NCBI GenBank assembly: GCA_900474095.1
Contig: UCOA01000002.1
Span: forward strand, 19,225-83,224
Reading direction: 5' to 3'
DNA: 64,000 bases
Source: Hyphomicrobiales bacterium
GTDB taxonomy: Bacteria > Pseudomonadota > Alphaproteobacteria > Rhizobiales > Rhizobiaceae
Under the pieces are notes generated by a model. The model had not been told where the DNA came from and ran no database searches. It saw nothing but the letters and a program-made list of their open reading frames with translations. A program made the translations under genes and the position numbers. Shown one piece after another: positions 26,934-36,395 of the stretch. Each line of letters begins with the position of its first letter. Within the stretch, counting starts at the first letter, position 1.

Positions 26934-27761
26934 ATGTGCCGCTGGGCAGCCTATCGCGGGGAGCCGCTCTATCTGGAAGAACTGGTCTCCTCTCCGGCCC
27001 ATTCCCTGATCGAGCAATCCCATTGCGCGACCCGCGCCAAGACGGCGACCAACGGCGATGGCTTCGGCATTGCTTGGTACGGTGATCATCCGGAGCCCGG
27101 CCGCTACCGCGACATCCTGCCCGCCTGGTCCGACTGCAACCTCAAAAGCATCGCCCGGCAGATTCGCTCGCCGCTGTTTCTCGCCCATGTACGAGCCGCA
27201 ACCGGCGGCGGTACACGGCGCGACAATTGCCATCCTTTCGTCCACGGTCGCTGGTCCTTCATGCACAACGGCCAGATCGGCGATTTCGAGCATCTGCGCC
27301 GGCCGATGGAGGCGATGCTCGACAACGATCTCTACGCTGCCCGCACCGGCTCCACCGACAGCGAGCTTCTGTTCCTGATGGCGCTGCAATTCGGCCTTGA
27401 GACTGATCCGCTCGGCGCTATCGCCGAGACGCTGGCCTTCATCGAACGATTGGCCGAGCGTCTGGAGCGCAAGGTTCTCGTCCGCTTCACAGCTGCCCTT
27501 TCTGACGGCCATGATCTCTACGCCGTGCGCTACGCCTCCGACTGGAAGGCGCCGACGCTTTACGCCGCGCCGATGGGACCGAGTGGCGGCTATTGCCTCG
27601 TTTCCGAGCCGCTCAACGACGATGACAACGCCTGGGTAGAAATTCCGGACGGCACGGCTGTCATTGTTGGCGAAAACGGCGTCGACGTCCGCCTGTTCGG
27701 TACGCAGGGTGCCGCGCCGAGCACTGATCGCATAGGCCGGGTAGCGTCAGGAAAAATGTGA
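26934..27761 (+). CDS. Class II glutamine amidotransferase (EgtC-like)
   Basis: The 275-residue protein has an N-terminal Ntn-hydrolase glutaminase domain: Cys2 nucleophile (MCRWAAYRGEP), TNGDGFGIAWYG, HVRAATGGG and HPFVHGRWSFMHNGQI. The family includes EgtC of ergothioneine synthesis, but no egtB or egtD is nearby, so it is an orphan of unknown acceptor. Cleavage of Met1 would expose Cys2. It is convergent with coaBC and overlaps that gene's end by 15 bp. A GTTAA-N7-TTAC site at 26837-26852 resembles a CtrA box. Confidence 0.88.
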   Translation: MCRWAAYRGEPLYLEELVSSPAHSLIEQSHCATRAKTATNGDGFGIAWYGDHPEPGRYRDILPAWSDCNLKSIARQIRSPLFLAHVRAATGGGTRRDNCHPFVHGRWSFMHNGQIGDFEHLRRPMEAMLDNDLYAARTGSTDSELLFLMALQFGLETDPLGAIAETLAFIERLAERLERKVLVRFTAALSDGHDLYAVRYASDWKAPTLYAAPMGPSGGYCLVSEPLNDDDNAWVEIPDGTAVIVGENGVDVRLFGTQGAAPSTDRIGRVASGKM

Positions 27762-28952
27762 CGCGATCAGCCGGCCGAGCCGTTCGGCGACCGCCTGCTT
27801 GTCCATGTCCGGCCAGTCCTCGTCACCTGTCTTGCCGATGACCTTCACGGTATTGCGGTCGCCGCCCATGATGCCGGTGTGAGGCGAGACATCGTTGGCG
27901 ACGATGTAATCGGCACCCTTCCTCTCCAGTTTGGAGCGACCATTCTCGGCAACATTCTGCGTTTCAGCGGCAAAGCCGACGACCAGCTTTGGTCGCTTGG
28001 CATGGTGGCCGACGGTCTTCAGGATATCCGGGTTTTCGGTCAGCTGCAGCGGTGGCGGCGCTTCGCCGGGCTTTTTCTTGATCTTGTTGCCAGCAGCGCT
28101 CGCCGCGCGCCAGTCGGCGACGGCGGCGACCATCACGGCAATATCGGCGGGCAGCGCGGCAATCACGGCATCGCGCATCTCTTCGGCGCGCTCGACACGG
28201 ATGACCGACACGCCCTTCGGATCGGCGATCGTCACCGGGCCGGAGACCAGCGTCACATCGGCGCCGAGCCGGGCAAGCTCTGCGGCAATCGCATGCCCCT
28301 GTTTTCCTGACGAGCGGTTGGCGATGTAGCGCACGGGGTCGATAGGCTCATGTGTCGGGCCAGAGGTGACGATGGCTTTCTTTCCTGCGAGCGGCTTTGG
28401 CTCGGTTTCGAAAAGCGCCTCGACGGCAGCAGCGATCTCCAGCGGCTCGGCCATACGGCCTTGACCCTTTTCGCCGCTTTCGGCCATTTCACCGGACGCC
28501 GGGCCAATGAAGCGAATGCCATCGGCAACAAGCGTCGCGTGGTTGCGGCGGGTGGCCGGATGCGACCACATCTTCGGGTTCATGGCGGGAGCGGCGAGGA
28601 CCGGCCTATCGGTTGCAAGAAGAACGGTGGAGGCCAGATCGTCAGCAAGGCCGTGCGCCATTTTTGCCATCAGATCTGCGGTGGCAGGCGCGATCAGGAC
28701 CAGATCACAATCGCGGGCAAGCCGGATATGCCCCACATCCTGTTCGTCCTCCCGGGAAAACAGATCGGTAAACACCTTGTCGGCGGCGAGCGCGCCGACC
28801 GCAAGCGGCGTGACGAAGGCCTGCGCTCCAGCGGTCATCACCGGACGGACCAAGGCACCACGTTCCCGCAGCCGGCGGATGAGATCGAGGCTCTTATAGG
28901 CCGCGATGCCGCCGGAGATGATGAGCAGGATGCGTTTTCCCTGAAGTGTCAT
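27747..28952 (-). CDS. coaBC: Bifunctional phosphopantothenoylcysteine decarboxylase/phosphopantothenate-cysteine ligase
   Basis: CoaBC makes 4'-phosphopantetheine from phosphopantothenate and cysteine on the route to coenzyme A. The 401-residue protein has an N-terminal FMN-binding CoaC domain (about 1-180) with the active His in DVGHIRLARDCD and the substrate clamp APAMNPKMW, then a C-terminal CoaB domain (about 185-395) with TSGPTHEPIDPVRYI, and KIKKKPGEAPPPLQLTENPDIL as the CTP and acyl-adenylate part. Both domains are complete. It overlaps the glutamine amidotransferase gene tail to tail. Confidence 0.96.
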   Translation of the reverse strand: MTLQGKRILLIISGGIAAYKSLDLIRRLRERGALVRPVMTAGAQAFVTPLAVGALAADKVFTDLFSREDEQDVGHIRLARDCDLVLIAPATADLMAKMAHGLADDLASTVLLATDRPVLAAPAMNPKMWSHPATRRNHATLVADGIRFIGPASGEMAESGEKGQGRMAEPLEIAAAVEALFETEPKPLAGKKAIVTSGPTHEPIDPVRYIANRSSGKQGHAIAAELARLGADVTLVSGPVTIADPKGVSVIRVERAEEMRDAVIAALPADIAVMVAAVADWRAASAAGNKIKKKPGEAPPPLQLTENPDILKTVGHHAKRPKLVVGFAAETQNVAENGRSKLERKGADYIVANDVSPHTGIMGGDRNTVKVIGKTGDEDWPDMDKQAVAERLGRLIASHFS

Positions 28953-29036
28953 GACGCCCGTCTTTTTCTACCGTGTTATGGCCGGACCGTAGCCGAGAGG
29001 CATGCCATGCGCAATCGGCCGCACCATTTCCGAAAC

Positions 29037-29459
29037 TCAATGGCCGTGATGGGTGCACTGGCCATGATCGGCAAGCACCTCGATCACCCGGCACTGATCA
29101 ACGCGGCCGTGGCCGCAGTCCTCCACCATCATTTCCAGTTCCGCCTTCAGCGCCGTCAGGCTGCGGATGCGCTGCTTCACCTCGACGAGACGAGCCTTGG
29201 CGATGGCGTCGGCAGAGGCGCAGGGCTGCAAAGGATTGTCCTGCAGGCTCAGAAGCGTGCGGATCGCCTCGATCTCGAAGCCGAGTTCGCGTGCATGGCG
29301 GATGAAGGTGAGGCGATCGAGATCGGATTGCTCATAGGCGCGCTGGTTGCCCTCGCTGCGGCCGGGCGTGCGAAGCAGGCCGATGCCCTCGTAATACCGG
29401 ATCGTCGGCACCTTGACGCCGCTCTGGCGAGCCGCCTCGCCGATCGTGATCTTTTTCAT
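29037..29459 (-). CDS. MerR family metal-responsive regulator
   Basis: The 140-residue protein begins with a MerR winged helix (KKITIGEAARQSGVKVPTIRYYEGIGLL) followed by the dimerisation helix and a metal-binding tail with Cys80, Cys115, Cys123 and Cys135 and a His-rich C-terminus (HGQCTHHGH). This pattern resembles CadR/PbrR-type regulators of Cd, Pb or Zn. It is divergent from a P1B-2 ATPase gene and the shared promoter has a MerR-type dyad in its spacer. CadR versus ZntR-type specificity is not settled by sequence. Confidence 0.9.
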   Translation of the reverse strand: MKKITIGEAARQSGVKVPTIRYYEGIGLLRTPGRSEGNQRAYEQSDLDRLTFIRHARELGFEIEAIRTLLSLQDNPLQPCASADAIAKARLVEVKQRIRSLTALKAELEMMVEDCGHGRVDQCRVIEVLADHGQCTHHGH

Positions 29460-29469
29460 GGTTTTCCTC

Positions 29470-29500
29470 TTGCACCTCTAGTCGCTAGAGGATGTAGGAA
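29470..29500 (+). promoter_or_regulatory. MerR-type promoter/operator of the P1B ATPase
   Basis: -35 TTGCAC (29470-29475) and -10 TAGGAA (29495-29500) are 19 bp apart, the long spacing used by MerR regulators. A perfect dyad CCTCTAG-TCG-CTAGAGG (29475-29491) fills the spacer. The transcript would start near 29507, after the first ATG of the reading frame, so translation must begin at 29542. Confidence 0.8.
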
Positions 29501-29541
29501 GGATGCCACGGTTTGACAAGCAAGCAAGCAGGAAGCGGATC

Positions 29542-31830
29542 ATGGCGGAGCCGACACAGACACGGTACCGGGTTGAGGGCATGGACTGCGCCAGTTGCGC
29601 AGCCAAGATCGACACCGCGGTGCGGCGCATGCCGGGCGTCGAGGACGTATCCGTGTCGGTAACCGCAGGCACGATGACCGTGCGGCACAACGGGGCGAGC
29701 GACCTGTCGGCTATTGCGAGGAAGGTGACGGGTCTCGGCTATTCCGTCGCCGAGTTGGCGGGAAAATCGACAAATCCGGTTCCGATGCCCGCGCATGCGT
29801 CCTGCGGACAGGACCATGGTCATCGCGAACACGCGCACGAGCATCACCAAGCTCACAATCACCCGAACCCCACGAGCCACACCCATAGCCACGCCGGACA
29901 CCCGGCTTCGACCGGCTCGCCGCGAGCGGAAGGCCTTCACGGCTACGACCACGGGCCGGCAACCGGTCCGTGGTGGGCAAGCAGGAAGGGCAAGCTGACC
30001 ATTTTCTCCGGAGCAGCGCTCGTAGCCGCCTGTGCGGTCGGCCATCTCGTTCCATCCGTCACGCCGTACGCCTTCGTCGTTGCCATGCTGATCGGACTAG
30101 TGCCGATTGCCCGCCGCGCGATCATGGCAGCAATGGCCGGCACGCCGTTTTCCATTGAGATGCTGATGACCATCGCCGCCCTCGGCGCGGTGATCATCGA
30201 TGCCGGTGAAGAGGCGGCCGCCGTCGTCTTCCTTTTTCTGGTCGGCGAACTGCTGGAGGGCGTGGCGGCAGGCAAGGCGCGCCAGAGCATCCAGTCCCTG
30301 GCTGCGCTGGTGCCGAAGGAGGCGCTGCTTGAACGGAACGGTCAGACGCGCACCGTTCCGGCCGAAAGCCTGGCCGTGGGCGCCACCATTCTCATCCGTC
30401 CCGGTGACCGCATCTCTGCCGACGGGGTGATCCTTTCGGGCGAAAGCGCCATCGACGAAGCTCCGGTGACTGGCGAAAGCACACCGGTGCGCAAGAGCGT
30501 CAATGACACGGTTTTCGCAGGCACGATCAACGGCGACGCCGCCTTGCGCGTGCTTGTCACGGCGACTGCCGCCGACAACACCATCGCCCGTGTCGTCAAA
30601 CTGGTGGAAGAGGCACAGGAATCCAAGGCGCCGACGGAGCGCTTTGTCGACCGGTTCTCTCGCTACTACACGCCGTGCGTGATGGTGGTGGCCGCGTTGG
30701 TTGCGATTATTCCGCCGCTTTTGCTGGGAGGAATCTGGGGTGAATGGGTCTACAAGGGACTTGCAATCCTGCTCATAGGCTGCCCCTGCGCGCTGGTCAT
30801 CTCGACGCCAGCCGCCATCGCCGCCTCGCTTTCTGCCGGTGCCCGGCGCGGCCTGCTGATGAAGGGCGGGGCGGTGCTGGAGACGCTGGGCACGATCAAT
30901 ACGGTGGCGCTCGACAAGACCGGCACGTTGACCGAAGGTAAGCCGAAAGTGACCGATGTCATCGGTTTCGGCCATTCGCAGGCTGAGGTCCTGACCTTCG
31001 CGGCGGCGCTGGAAACTGGATCGAGCCATCCGCTCGCCAAGGCGATTCTCGACCGCGCGGCCGCGGACAAGCTAACAATTCCCACTGCGTCCGAGGCCAA
31101 GGCTCTGGGCGGCAAAGGCATGACCGCAACCGTAGGCATCAACCCGGTCTTTCTCGGGTCACCACAGGCGGCGGGCGAGCACGTGGCGCTCTCGATTGAA
31201 CAGTCGGCTCTTATCACGGCACTGAACGACGAGGGCAAGACAGTCTCCGTGCTGATCATCAACGATACGCTTGCAGGCGCCATTGCGATGCGCGACGAGC
31301 CGCGCGCGGATGCGAAATCCGGGTTGAAGGCGCTGACGGATGCCGGTGTCCGGATCGTCATGCTGACGGGCGACAACAGGCGGGCGGCATCGGTCGTCGC
31401 GAGCGAGCTCGGCATCGAGGTACGCGCCGAGTTGATGCCGCAAGACAAGCAGCGGATCGTCGGCGAACTCAAGCGCGAAGGTCTCATCGTCGCCAAGGTC
31501 GGCGATGGTATCAACGACGCGCCGGCGTTGGCGGCAGCCGATATCGGCATCGCGATGGGCGGCGGCACCGACGTGGCGCTCGAAACCGCCGATGCCGCTG
31601 TCCTTCATGGAAGGGTCGGCGATGTCGCCGAGTTGATCAAGCTCTCGAAGCGCACGATGACCAATATCCGCCAGAATATCACCATCGCTCTCGGCTTGAA
31701 GGCGGTGTTCCTGGTGACCACAATTGCTGGCATTACCGGGCTCTGGCCGGCAATCCTTGCCGATACGGGTGCGACGGTGCTGGTGACGATCAACGCTCTC
31801 AGGCTGCTCGCCCCAGCGCGGAACGCCTGA
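29542..31830 (+). CDS. zntA: Zn/Cd/Pb-translocating P1B-type ATPase
   Basis: This inner-membrane pump exports Zn2+, Cd2+ or Pb2+. The 762-residue protein has an N-terminal HMA domain (GMDCASC, 13-19), a His-rich linker (about 84-125), eight predicted membrane segments, CPC in GCPCALVISTPAA, the phosphorylation motif DKTGTLTEGKPK, and GDGINDAPAL. The last segments have K in GLKAVFLVTT and D in LADTGATVLVTINALRLL, the ligand residues of the Zn/Cd/Pb group (P1B-2), not the copper group. The start at 29542 follows from the promoter position; the frame is open to 29503. It faces a divergent MerR regulator. Confidence 0.92.
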   Translation: MAEPTQTRYRVEGMDCASCAAKIDTAVRRMPGVEDVSVSVTAGTMTVRHNGASDLSAIARKVTGLGYSVAELAGKSTNPVPMPAHASCGQDHGHREHAHEHHQAHNHPNPTSHTHSHAGHPASTGSPRAEGLHGYDHGPATGPWWASRKGKLTIFSGAALVAACAVGHLVPSVTPYAFVVAMLIGLVPIARRAIMAAMAGTPFSIEMLMTIAALGAVIIDAGEEAAAVVFLFLVGELLEGVAAGKARQSIQSLAALVPKEALLERNGQTRTVPAESLAVGATILIRPGDRISADGVILSGESAIDEAPVTGESTPVRKSVNDTVFAGTINGDAALRVLVTATAADNTIARVVKLVEEAQESKAPTERFVDRFSRYYTPCVMVVAALVAIIPPLLLGGIWGEWVYKGLAILLIGCPCALVISTPAAIAASLSAGARRGLLMKGGAVLETLGTINTVALDKTGTLTEGKPKVTDVIGFGHSQAEVLTFAAALETGSSHPLAKAILDRAAADKLTIPTASEAKALGGKGMTATVGINPVFLGSPQAAGEHVALSIEQSALITALNDEGKTVSVLIINDTLAGAIAMRDEPRADAKSGLKALTDAGVRIVMLTGDNRRAASVVASELGIEVRAELMPQDKQRIVGELKREGLIVAKVGDGINDAPALAAADIGIAMGGGTDVALETADAAVLHGRVGDVAELIKLSKRTMTNIRQNITIALGLKAVFLVTTIAGITGLWPAILADTGATVLVTINALRLLAPARNA

Positions 31831-31860
31831 CATCAGGTCTCTCGCTGGGCGTGGCCGTGA

Positions 31861-33807
31861 TCAGGCCGAGGCCAGCGCCACGGCCGGTTGCAGGCGCGAG
31901 GCATTGTAGGCGGGCAGGTAGCCGAACACCAGGCCTGTCAGGAAGGCGCTGGCGAAGGCGAGGATGACCGGCCCCGGCGCGAAGCTGACCGCGATGCCGA
32001 AAGCCTGCGCGACGGCGCCGATGGAGAGGCCGAGACCCACGCCGATCAGCCCGCCGAGCGCGGAGACGACCAGCGCCTCGACGATGAACTGGGTGAGGAT
32101 ATCGCGGGCCCGCGCACCGGTTGCCATGCGGATACCGATCTCGCGGGTGCGCTCGGTGACGGAGACGAGCATGATGTTCATCACGCCGATGCCGCCGACG
32201 AGCAGCGAGATCGCCGCAATCGACCCAAGGAAGACCTTGAGGATGTTCGAGGTCTCGGTAAAAGTCTCGCGGATCGCCGCCATATTGACGATCTGCGTAT
32301 CCTGCCGCTTGTGGCGCTCGTCGAGCAGGGTCTGGATCTGGTCCTGCGTCACGTTAATGCCGCTGTCGTCCTTCACCTGCACGGTGATGGAGCGGACGTT
32401 TCGCGCGCCGAACAGGCGCAGGTTGCCGGTCGAGAGCGGCACCAGCACGGTGTCGTCCTGATCGTTGCCGCCGGCGCTCGCGCCCTTCTTCGACATGACG
32501 CCGATGACCTGGAACGGGATGTTCTTGATGAGGATATACTGGCCGAGCGGATCAGCTCCGTCCGGGAACAGGGTATCCGCAACGGTGCGACCGAGAACGG
32601 CGACGGTCGCATAGGCTTCCATGTCGGATTTTTCCAGGAAGGCGCCATCCTCGACGGTCCAGGACTTCGCCTGCGGAAACTGCGGAACCGTGCCGTTGAC
32701 GGTCGTCTGGGTATCGAGATTGGCGGCGCGCACGGTCAGTGTGCTCGACATTTCCGGCACGGCGAAACTGATGTTCGGCAGCTGCAGAATGGCGTCGGCA
32801 TCGGATGGAACGAGCGAGACGATGCTGCCCCCTTCCCCACCGCGGAAATTGGCCATGTTCGGCCGCACCACAAGAAGATCCGAGCCCATGGCCGCAATAC
32901 GGTTGAGCACGGAATCCTGCGCCCCGGTGCCGATGGCGAGCATGGCAACGACGGAGCTGACGCCGATGACGATGCCGAGCAGCGTCAGAATGGTGCGGAA
33001 AAGATTGGCGCGCAGTGCGCGCAACGACATCCGCACGGCCTCCGCCACGTCAGTGACGATCGCGGCCTTGCCTGCGGTTCTTGCCGCCAATACGGGTTTG
33101 GTGCGGCCGATCCAGCGGACATTGCCGGGGATGCGATCGGCGACGATCAAGCCGTCGCTGATCTCGACGACGCGGTCGGCAGATTCGGCGAGTTCCGGCG
33201 CATGGGTGATGATGATGACGGTGTGGCCCTCATCGTTCATCTGCCGTAACGTGGCCATCACCTCCCTGCCGCTCTGGCTGTCGAGCGCACCGGTCGGCTC
33301 GTCGGCAAGAATGATCTGGCCGCCATTCATCAGCGCGCGGGCGATCGAGACTCGCTGCTGCTGGCCGCCGGAGAGCTGGTTGGGAAGATGGTCGAGGCGG
33401 TCGCCAAGCCCGAGTGACGTAAGCAACATTTCGGCCCGATCGCGTCGGTGACGCGCCGGCATGCCGGCATAGATGGCGGGGATCTCGACGTTTTCCCGCG
33501 CGGTTGCCGTCGGCACCAGATTGTAGCTCTGGAAGACGAAGCCGAACATCTGGCGGCGGCGCGCGGCCAACTGGTCGGCATTGAAATCCGACACGTCCTC
33601 GCCTTCCAGCAGATATCGGCCACCCGTCGGCGTATCGAGGCAGCCGAGGATGTTCATCAGCGTCGACTTGCCCGAGCCGGAGGCGCCGACGATGGCGACG
33701 AACTCGCCCGGCTGGATATCGAGCGAGACGCCGCGCAGCACGTCGACGGCAACATCGCCATTGACGAAGGTCTTGCGGATATCCTTGAGCGATATGAGCG
33801 CGGTCAC
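31861..33807 (-). CDS. macB: MacB-type ABC transporter (ATPase-permease fusion)
   Basis: MacB powers a tripartite efflux pump with MacA and a TolC-like outer membrane channel. The 648-residue protein starts with an ABC ATPase (Walker [10 protein letters not shown], signature LSGGQQQR, Walker [12 protein letters not shown]), then a membrane segment, a periplasmic MacB_PCD domain, and three C-terminal membrane segments of the FtsX type. The GTG start at 33807, with GAGGGT before it and 10 bp after the macA stop, is preferred to an ATG far upstream that lies inside macA. The substrate (macrolide, peptide, lipid) is not known. Confidence 0.9.
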   Translation of the reverse strand: MTALISLKDIRKTFVNGDVAVDVLRGVSLDIQPGEFVAIVGASGSGKSTLMNILGCLDTPTGGRYLLEGEDVSDFNADQLAARRRQMFGFVFQSYNLVPTATARENVEIPAIYAGMPARHRRDRAEMLLTSLGLGDRLDHLPNQLSGGQQQRVSIARALMNGGQIILADEPTGALDSQSGREVMATLRQMNDEGHTVIIITHAPELAESADRVVEISDGLIVADRIPGNVRWIGRTKPVLAARTAGKAAIVTDVAEAVRMSLRALRANLFRTILTLLGIVIGVSSVVAMLAIGTGAQDSVLNRIAAMGSDLLVVRPNMANFRGGEGGSIVSLVPSDADAILQLPNISFAVPEMSSTLTVRAANLDTQTTVNGTVPQFPQAKSWTVEDGAFLEKSDMEAYATVAVLGRTVADTLFPDGADPLGQYILIKNIPFQVIGVMSKKGASAGGNDQDDTVLVPLSTGNLRLFGARNVRSITVQVKDDSGINVTQDQIQTLLDERHKRQDTQIVNMAAIRETFTETSNILKVFLGSIAAISLLVGGIGVMNIMLVSVTERTREIGIRMATGARARDILTQFIVEALVVSALGGLIGVGLGLSIGAVAQAFGIAVSFAPGPVILAFASAFLTGLVFGYLPAYNASRLQPAVALASA

Positions 33808-33817
33808 AACAGTACCC

Positions 33818-35080
33818 TCAGAACATCGGCGGCATGCCGCCCATGCCGCGACGGGAATTGGACCGGCTGGATGAGGACGCCGCCTTGTCAGCCGAGCCGG
33901 CGCCGACCACGACGGCGTCGTTTTCGGAAAGACCCTGCTTGATCTCGACACGCACGCGGTTGCGGATACCGGTCTCGACCTTGCGGGGCTCGCGGGCGCC
34001 GGAGGCGGTGACGACGGTGACTTCGCCGGACTTGTCATCGACACCGGAACGGACCGCTGCGACGGGGACCGTCAGCACGTTCCTGGCCGACGATTGCACG
34101 AAGAAAACCTGCGCCGTCATGTTCATCATCAGTGTACCCTCCGGGTTGGGCACGTCGAACAGGGCGTAATAAAGCACGACGTTGTTTTCGGTCGACGGCG
34201 TCGGCTTGATCTGGCGCAGCTTGCCGGGGTAGCGCTTGCCGGGCTGGCCGAGCAGCGTGAAATAGGCGTCCATGCCGGTCTTCAGCTTGCCGACGTCGGC
34301 TTCCGATACCTCCGCCTCGACCGTCATCGTCGAGAGATCACCGATCGTGACGATCGTCGGCGCCGTCTGGTTGGCGTTCAGCGTCTGGCCCTCCGTGGCC
34401 GACGTATTGACGACCGTGCCGGTCATCGGCGCATAAATCTTGGTATAGCCGAGGCTGATGCGCGCATCCTTCAGCGTTGCCTGTTGCTTACGGATCTGGG
34501 CCCGCAACGCGTCGACATTGGCCTCGGCCGACGCGAGTGCGGCAATCGCCTCGTCGAGGGCGGACTGGGCGGCACTATTGCCGGCGACAAGCGCGCGCTG
34601 GCGCGTCAGGTTGGCCACGGAGAGGACGACCTGTGCATTCTTGTCGATCATCTGGGCCTTGAGATTGGCAAGCTCGGCCTCGGCAATCTCGATCTGCGTT
34701 TCGATCGAGGCGCTATCGATCTCGGCGATCAACTGCCCTTGTTTGACGTTGTCGCCGATCTCGACCTTCAGGCTTTTCAGCTGGCCGGAGACCTGAGCGC
34801 CGACATCGACATCCTTGATCGGACTTAACAGCCCCGTTGCCGTGACGCTGTTTTCGATATCGCCTCGCAACGGCGTCTCGGTAACGACCATATCGGTGGT
34901 GCTCTGTTTCCCATAGGTCGACCAGCCGTACCAGCCAGCGCCAACGGCGGCGAGCAGAACCGGCAGGATCAACCACCACGGTCGCGATCGGGCGCGTTTC
35001 TTGACTGCTGGCGCGGGCTGAGCAATGGGCTCCTCGTCCTCGACGATCGCGGGGGCAATTTTCCAGTTGGCATCCGCCAT
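33818..35080 (-). CDS. macA: MacA-type efflux adaptor (membrane fusion protein)
   Basis: The 420-residue adaptor has an N-terminal inner-membrane anchor (about 34-52), a biotinyl-lipoyl-like domain split around an alpha-helical hairpin (about 110-225, rich in Ala, Glu and Leu), and beta-barrel and membrane-proximal domains. The C-terminus is low in complexity ([21 protein letters not shown]). It bridges MacB to an outer-membrane channel, which is not encoded here. It is the first gene of the macA-macB pair, 10 bp upstream of macB. Confidence 0.9.
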   Translation of the reverse strand: MADANWKIAPAIVEDEEPIAQPAPAVKKRARSRPWWLILPVLLAAVGAGWYGWSTYGKQSTTDMVVTETPLRGDIENSVTATGLLSPIKDVDVGAQVSGQLKSLKVEIGDNVKQGQLIAEIDSASIETQIEIAEAELANLKAQMIDKNAQVVLSVANLTRQRALVAGNSAAQSALDEAIAALASAEANVDALRAQIRKQQATLKDARISLGYTKIYAPMTGTVVNTSATEGQTLNANQTAPTIVTIGDLSTMTVEAEVSEADVGKLKTGMDAYFTLLGQPGKRYPGKLRQIKPTPSTENNVVLYYALFDVPNPEGTLMMNMTAQVFFVQSSARNVLTVPVAAVRSGVDDKSGEVTVVTASGAREPRKVETGIRNRVRVEIKQGLSENDAVVVGAGSADKAASSSSRSNSRRGMGGMPPMF

Positions 35081-35253
35081 TCAAGCATCTCTCAGACTAT
35101 TTTGACATCGGGCCGAACAATTCCCGAAACCAGCTAACTTGAAACTACGCCTTAATGAGGCCCAGCGGCATGAAATCTTTGTAATGTTTCCTATTTTTCG
35201 GTTCACAATGTTTTCGCGGCCATTCCCTCGTCTTCCGAGCCAGCCAGGCAACG

Positions 35254-35281
35254 AAAAACCGGCGGTGGATGCCGCCGGTTT
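35254..35281 (-). terminator. Rho-independent terminator
   Basis: On the minus strand a 10-bp GC-rich stem (AAACCGGCGG/CCGCCGGTTT, loop of six) is followed by a T run at 35258-35254. It lies 30 bp after the stop of the small exported protein gene. Confidence 0.8.
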
Positions 35282-35311
35282 CGCCAGTGCTGCTCTGCCG
35301 GGGAGGCCGGA

Positions 35312-35554
35312 TCAGTTGCAGACCCTGATGCGCTTGACGACCAGATTGCCGTAATAGTCGTATTTGCGGACCTTCTTGATCCAGCAATGGGGCTCGTAAT
35401 AGCTCTTGTAGTAGTGGCGCTTGTGACCGTAGTGGTGCCCACCGTGATAGCCGTCGTGATAGCCGCCGCCGTAGTAACCGCCGGCTTGGGATGGGGCTGC
35501 GAAAGAAAGAGCCGCGCCAGCGGCAACGATGGAAGCGATGATCAGTTTACGCAT
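35312..35554 (-). CDS. Small exported Gly/Tyr/His-rich protein
   Basis: The 80-residue product has a clear Sec signal peptide (MRKLIIASIVAAGAALSFA, cut near APSQA), a low-complexity Gly/Tyr/His stretch (residues about 27-55, words such as GYYGGGYHDGYHGG) and a conserved Cys-bounded tail (PHCWIKKVRKYDYYGNLVVKRI, ending RVCN). The two Cys could form a disulfide; the His/Tyr-rich part might bind metal, which is inference. AAGGAGA supports ATG 35554. Similar small proteins occur in rhizobia without known function. A strong terminator follows. Confidence 0.8.
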   Translation of the reverse strand: MRKLIIASIVAAGAALSFAAPSQAGGYYGGGYHDGYHGGHHYGHKRHYYKSYYEPHCWIKKVRKYDYYGNLVVKRIRVCN

Positions 35555-35662
35555 GATTGTCTCTCCTTGAGCAATGGCTGGATGAGCCCGCCTCATCCTT
35601 GAGAAGGACAATCTCATGTCCGGGCAAACCGCGCAGTTCCCAATGGAACAGGGTGCCGGCGC

Positions 35663-36193
35663 TTATGATTTTCTGATCCGCGCCATGGCCACCACATCCG
35701 AGAATTTTCCGTCACGGAACGCGTAGGCCTTGTGAACCCCCTCGGCTTCAAAGCCGAAACTCTCATAAAGGGTGATCGCCGCGGTGTTGTCGGTAAAGAC
35801 GGTCAGCTCGATGCGCGTAATGTTCAGCCATTTGTCCGCGGCATCGAGAATTTCCAGCATCAGCGCCTTGCCGACACCCCGCCTTCGATGATCATCGTGG
35901 ATGCTGATGCCGAGCACGGCCGCATGGTACCGGCGGTCCCTTTGCCGATGGAGCCCGGCAACGCCCAGAATGATCCCGCTTCGCTCGGCGACGATGCGCA
36001 ATCCGCCATCCGCCGGTGCCTCCAGCCACGTGCGGGTCTGCTCGGGATTGGCATGGGGGAGGCGCAAAGTGCCGTACCGCACACCCGGCAGGTTCATGAT
36101 GGCAGCAATCTGCTCATAATCATCGGGACGCGAGGCACGAATATGCAGAGCCTCGGTCAATGGCGGTGCGGGTGCTGTTTCAGATTGCTTCAT
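35663..36193 (-). CDS. GNAT family N-acetyltransferase
   Basis: The 176-residue protein is a single GNAT domain. It has HIRASRPDDYEQIAAIMNLPGV at the start, a beta4-type strand GIILGVAGLHRQ, the acetyl-CoA loop HDDHRRRGVGKALMLEIL (R/Q-x-x-G-x-G/A motif) and the IELTVFTDNTAAITLYESFGFEAEG segment near the end. The substrate is unknown; RimJ/RimL and amino-sugar acetylation relatives are possible. It stands alone on the minus strand between a small exported protein and ubiB. Confidence 0.86.
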   Translation of the reverse strand: MKQSETAPAPPLTEALHIRASRPDDYEQIAAIMNLPGVRYGTLRLPHANPEQTRTWLEAPADGGLRIVAERSGIILGVAGLHRQRDRRYHAAVLGISIHDDHRRRGVGKALMLEILDAADKWLNITRIELTVFTDNTAAITLYESFGFEAEGVHKAYAFRDGKFSDVVAMARIRKS

Positions 36194-36395
36194 GACGATC
36201 CTCGTCTTTGATGCGAGGAAGGAAGAAGCGCTGCGACCCTACCTGCCTCGGCAGGGTCCACAGGATGAAAGCGCTCTTAGCTCAGCACTGATCCCGCGCA
36301 CCCTTGAGGGTACGTGCAGGTCATCACAAGGTGAGTGGTCGCGCGTTTCATCAGCAGACTGTAGCGGCTTCCGCCATAAAGGCAAGAACTGCCTC

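Noticed and set aside
31888..33249. 453-codon plus-strand open frame opposite macB
   Set aside because: Lies wholly within macB on the other strand; product is low in hydrophobic order and carries no motif.
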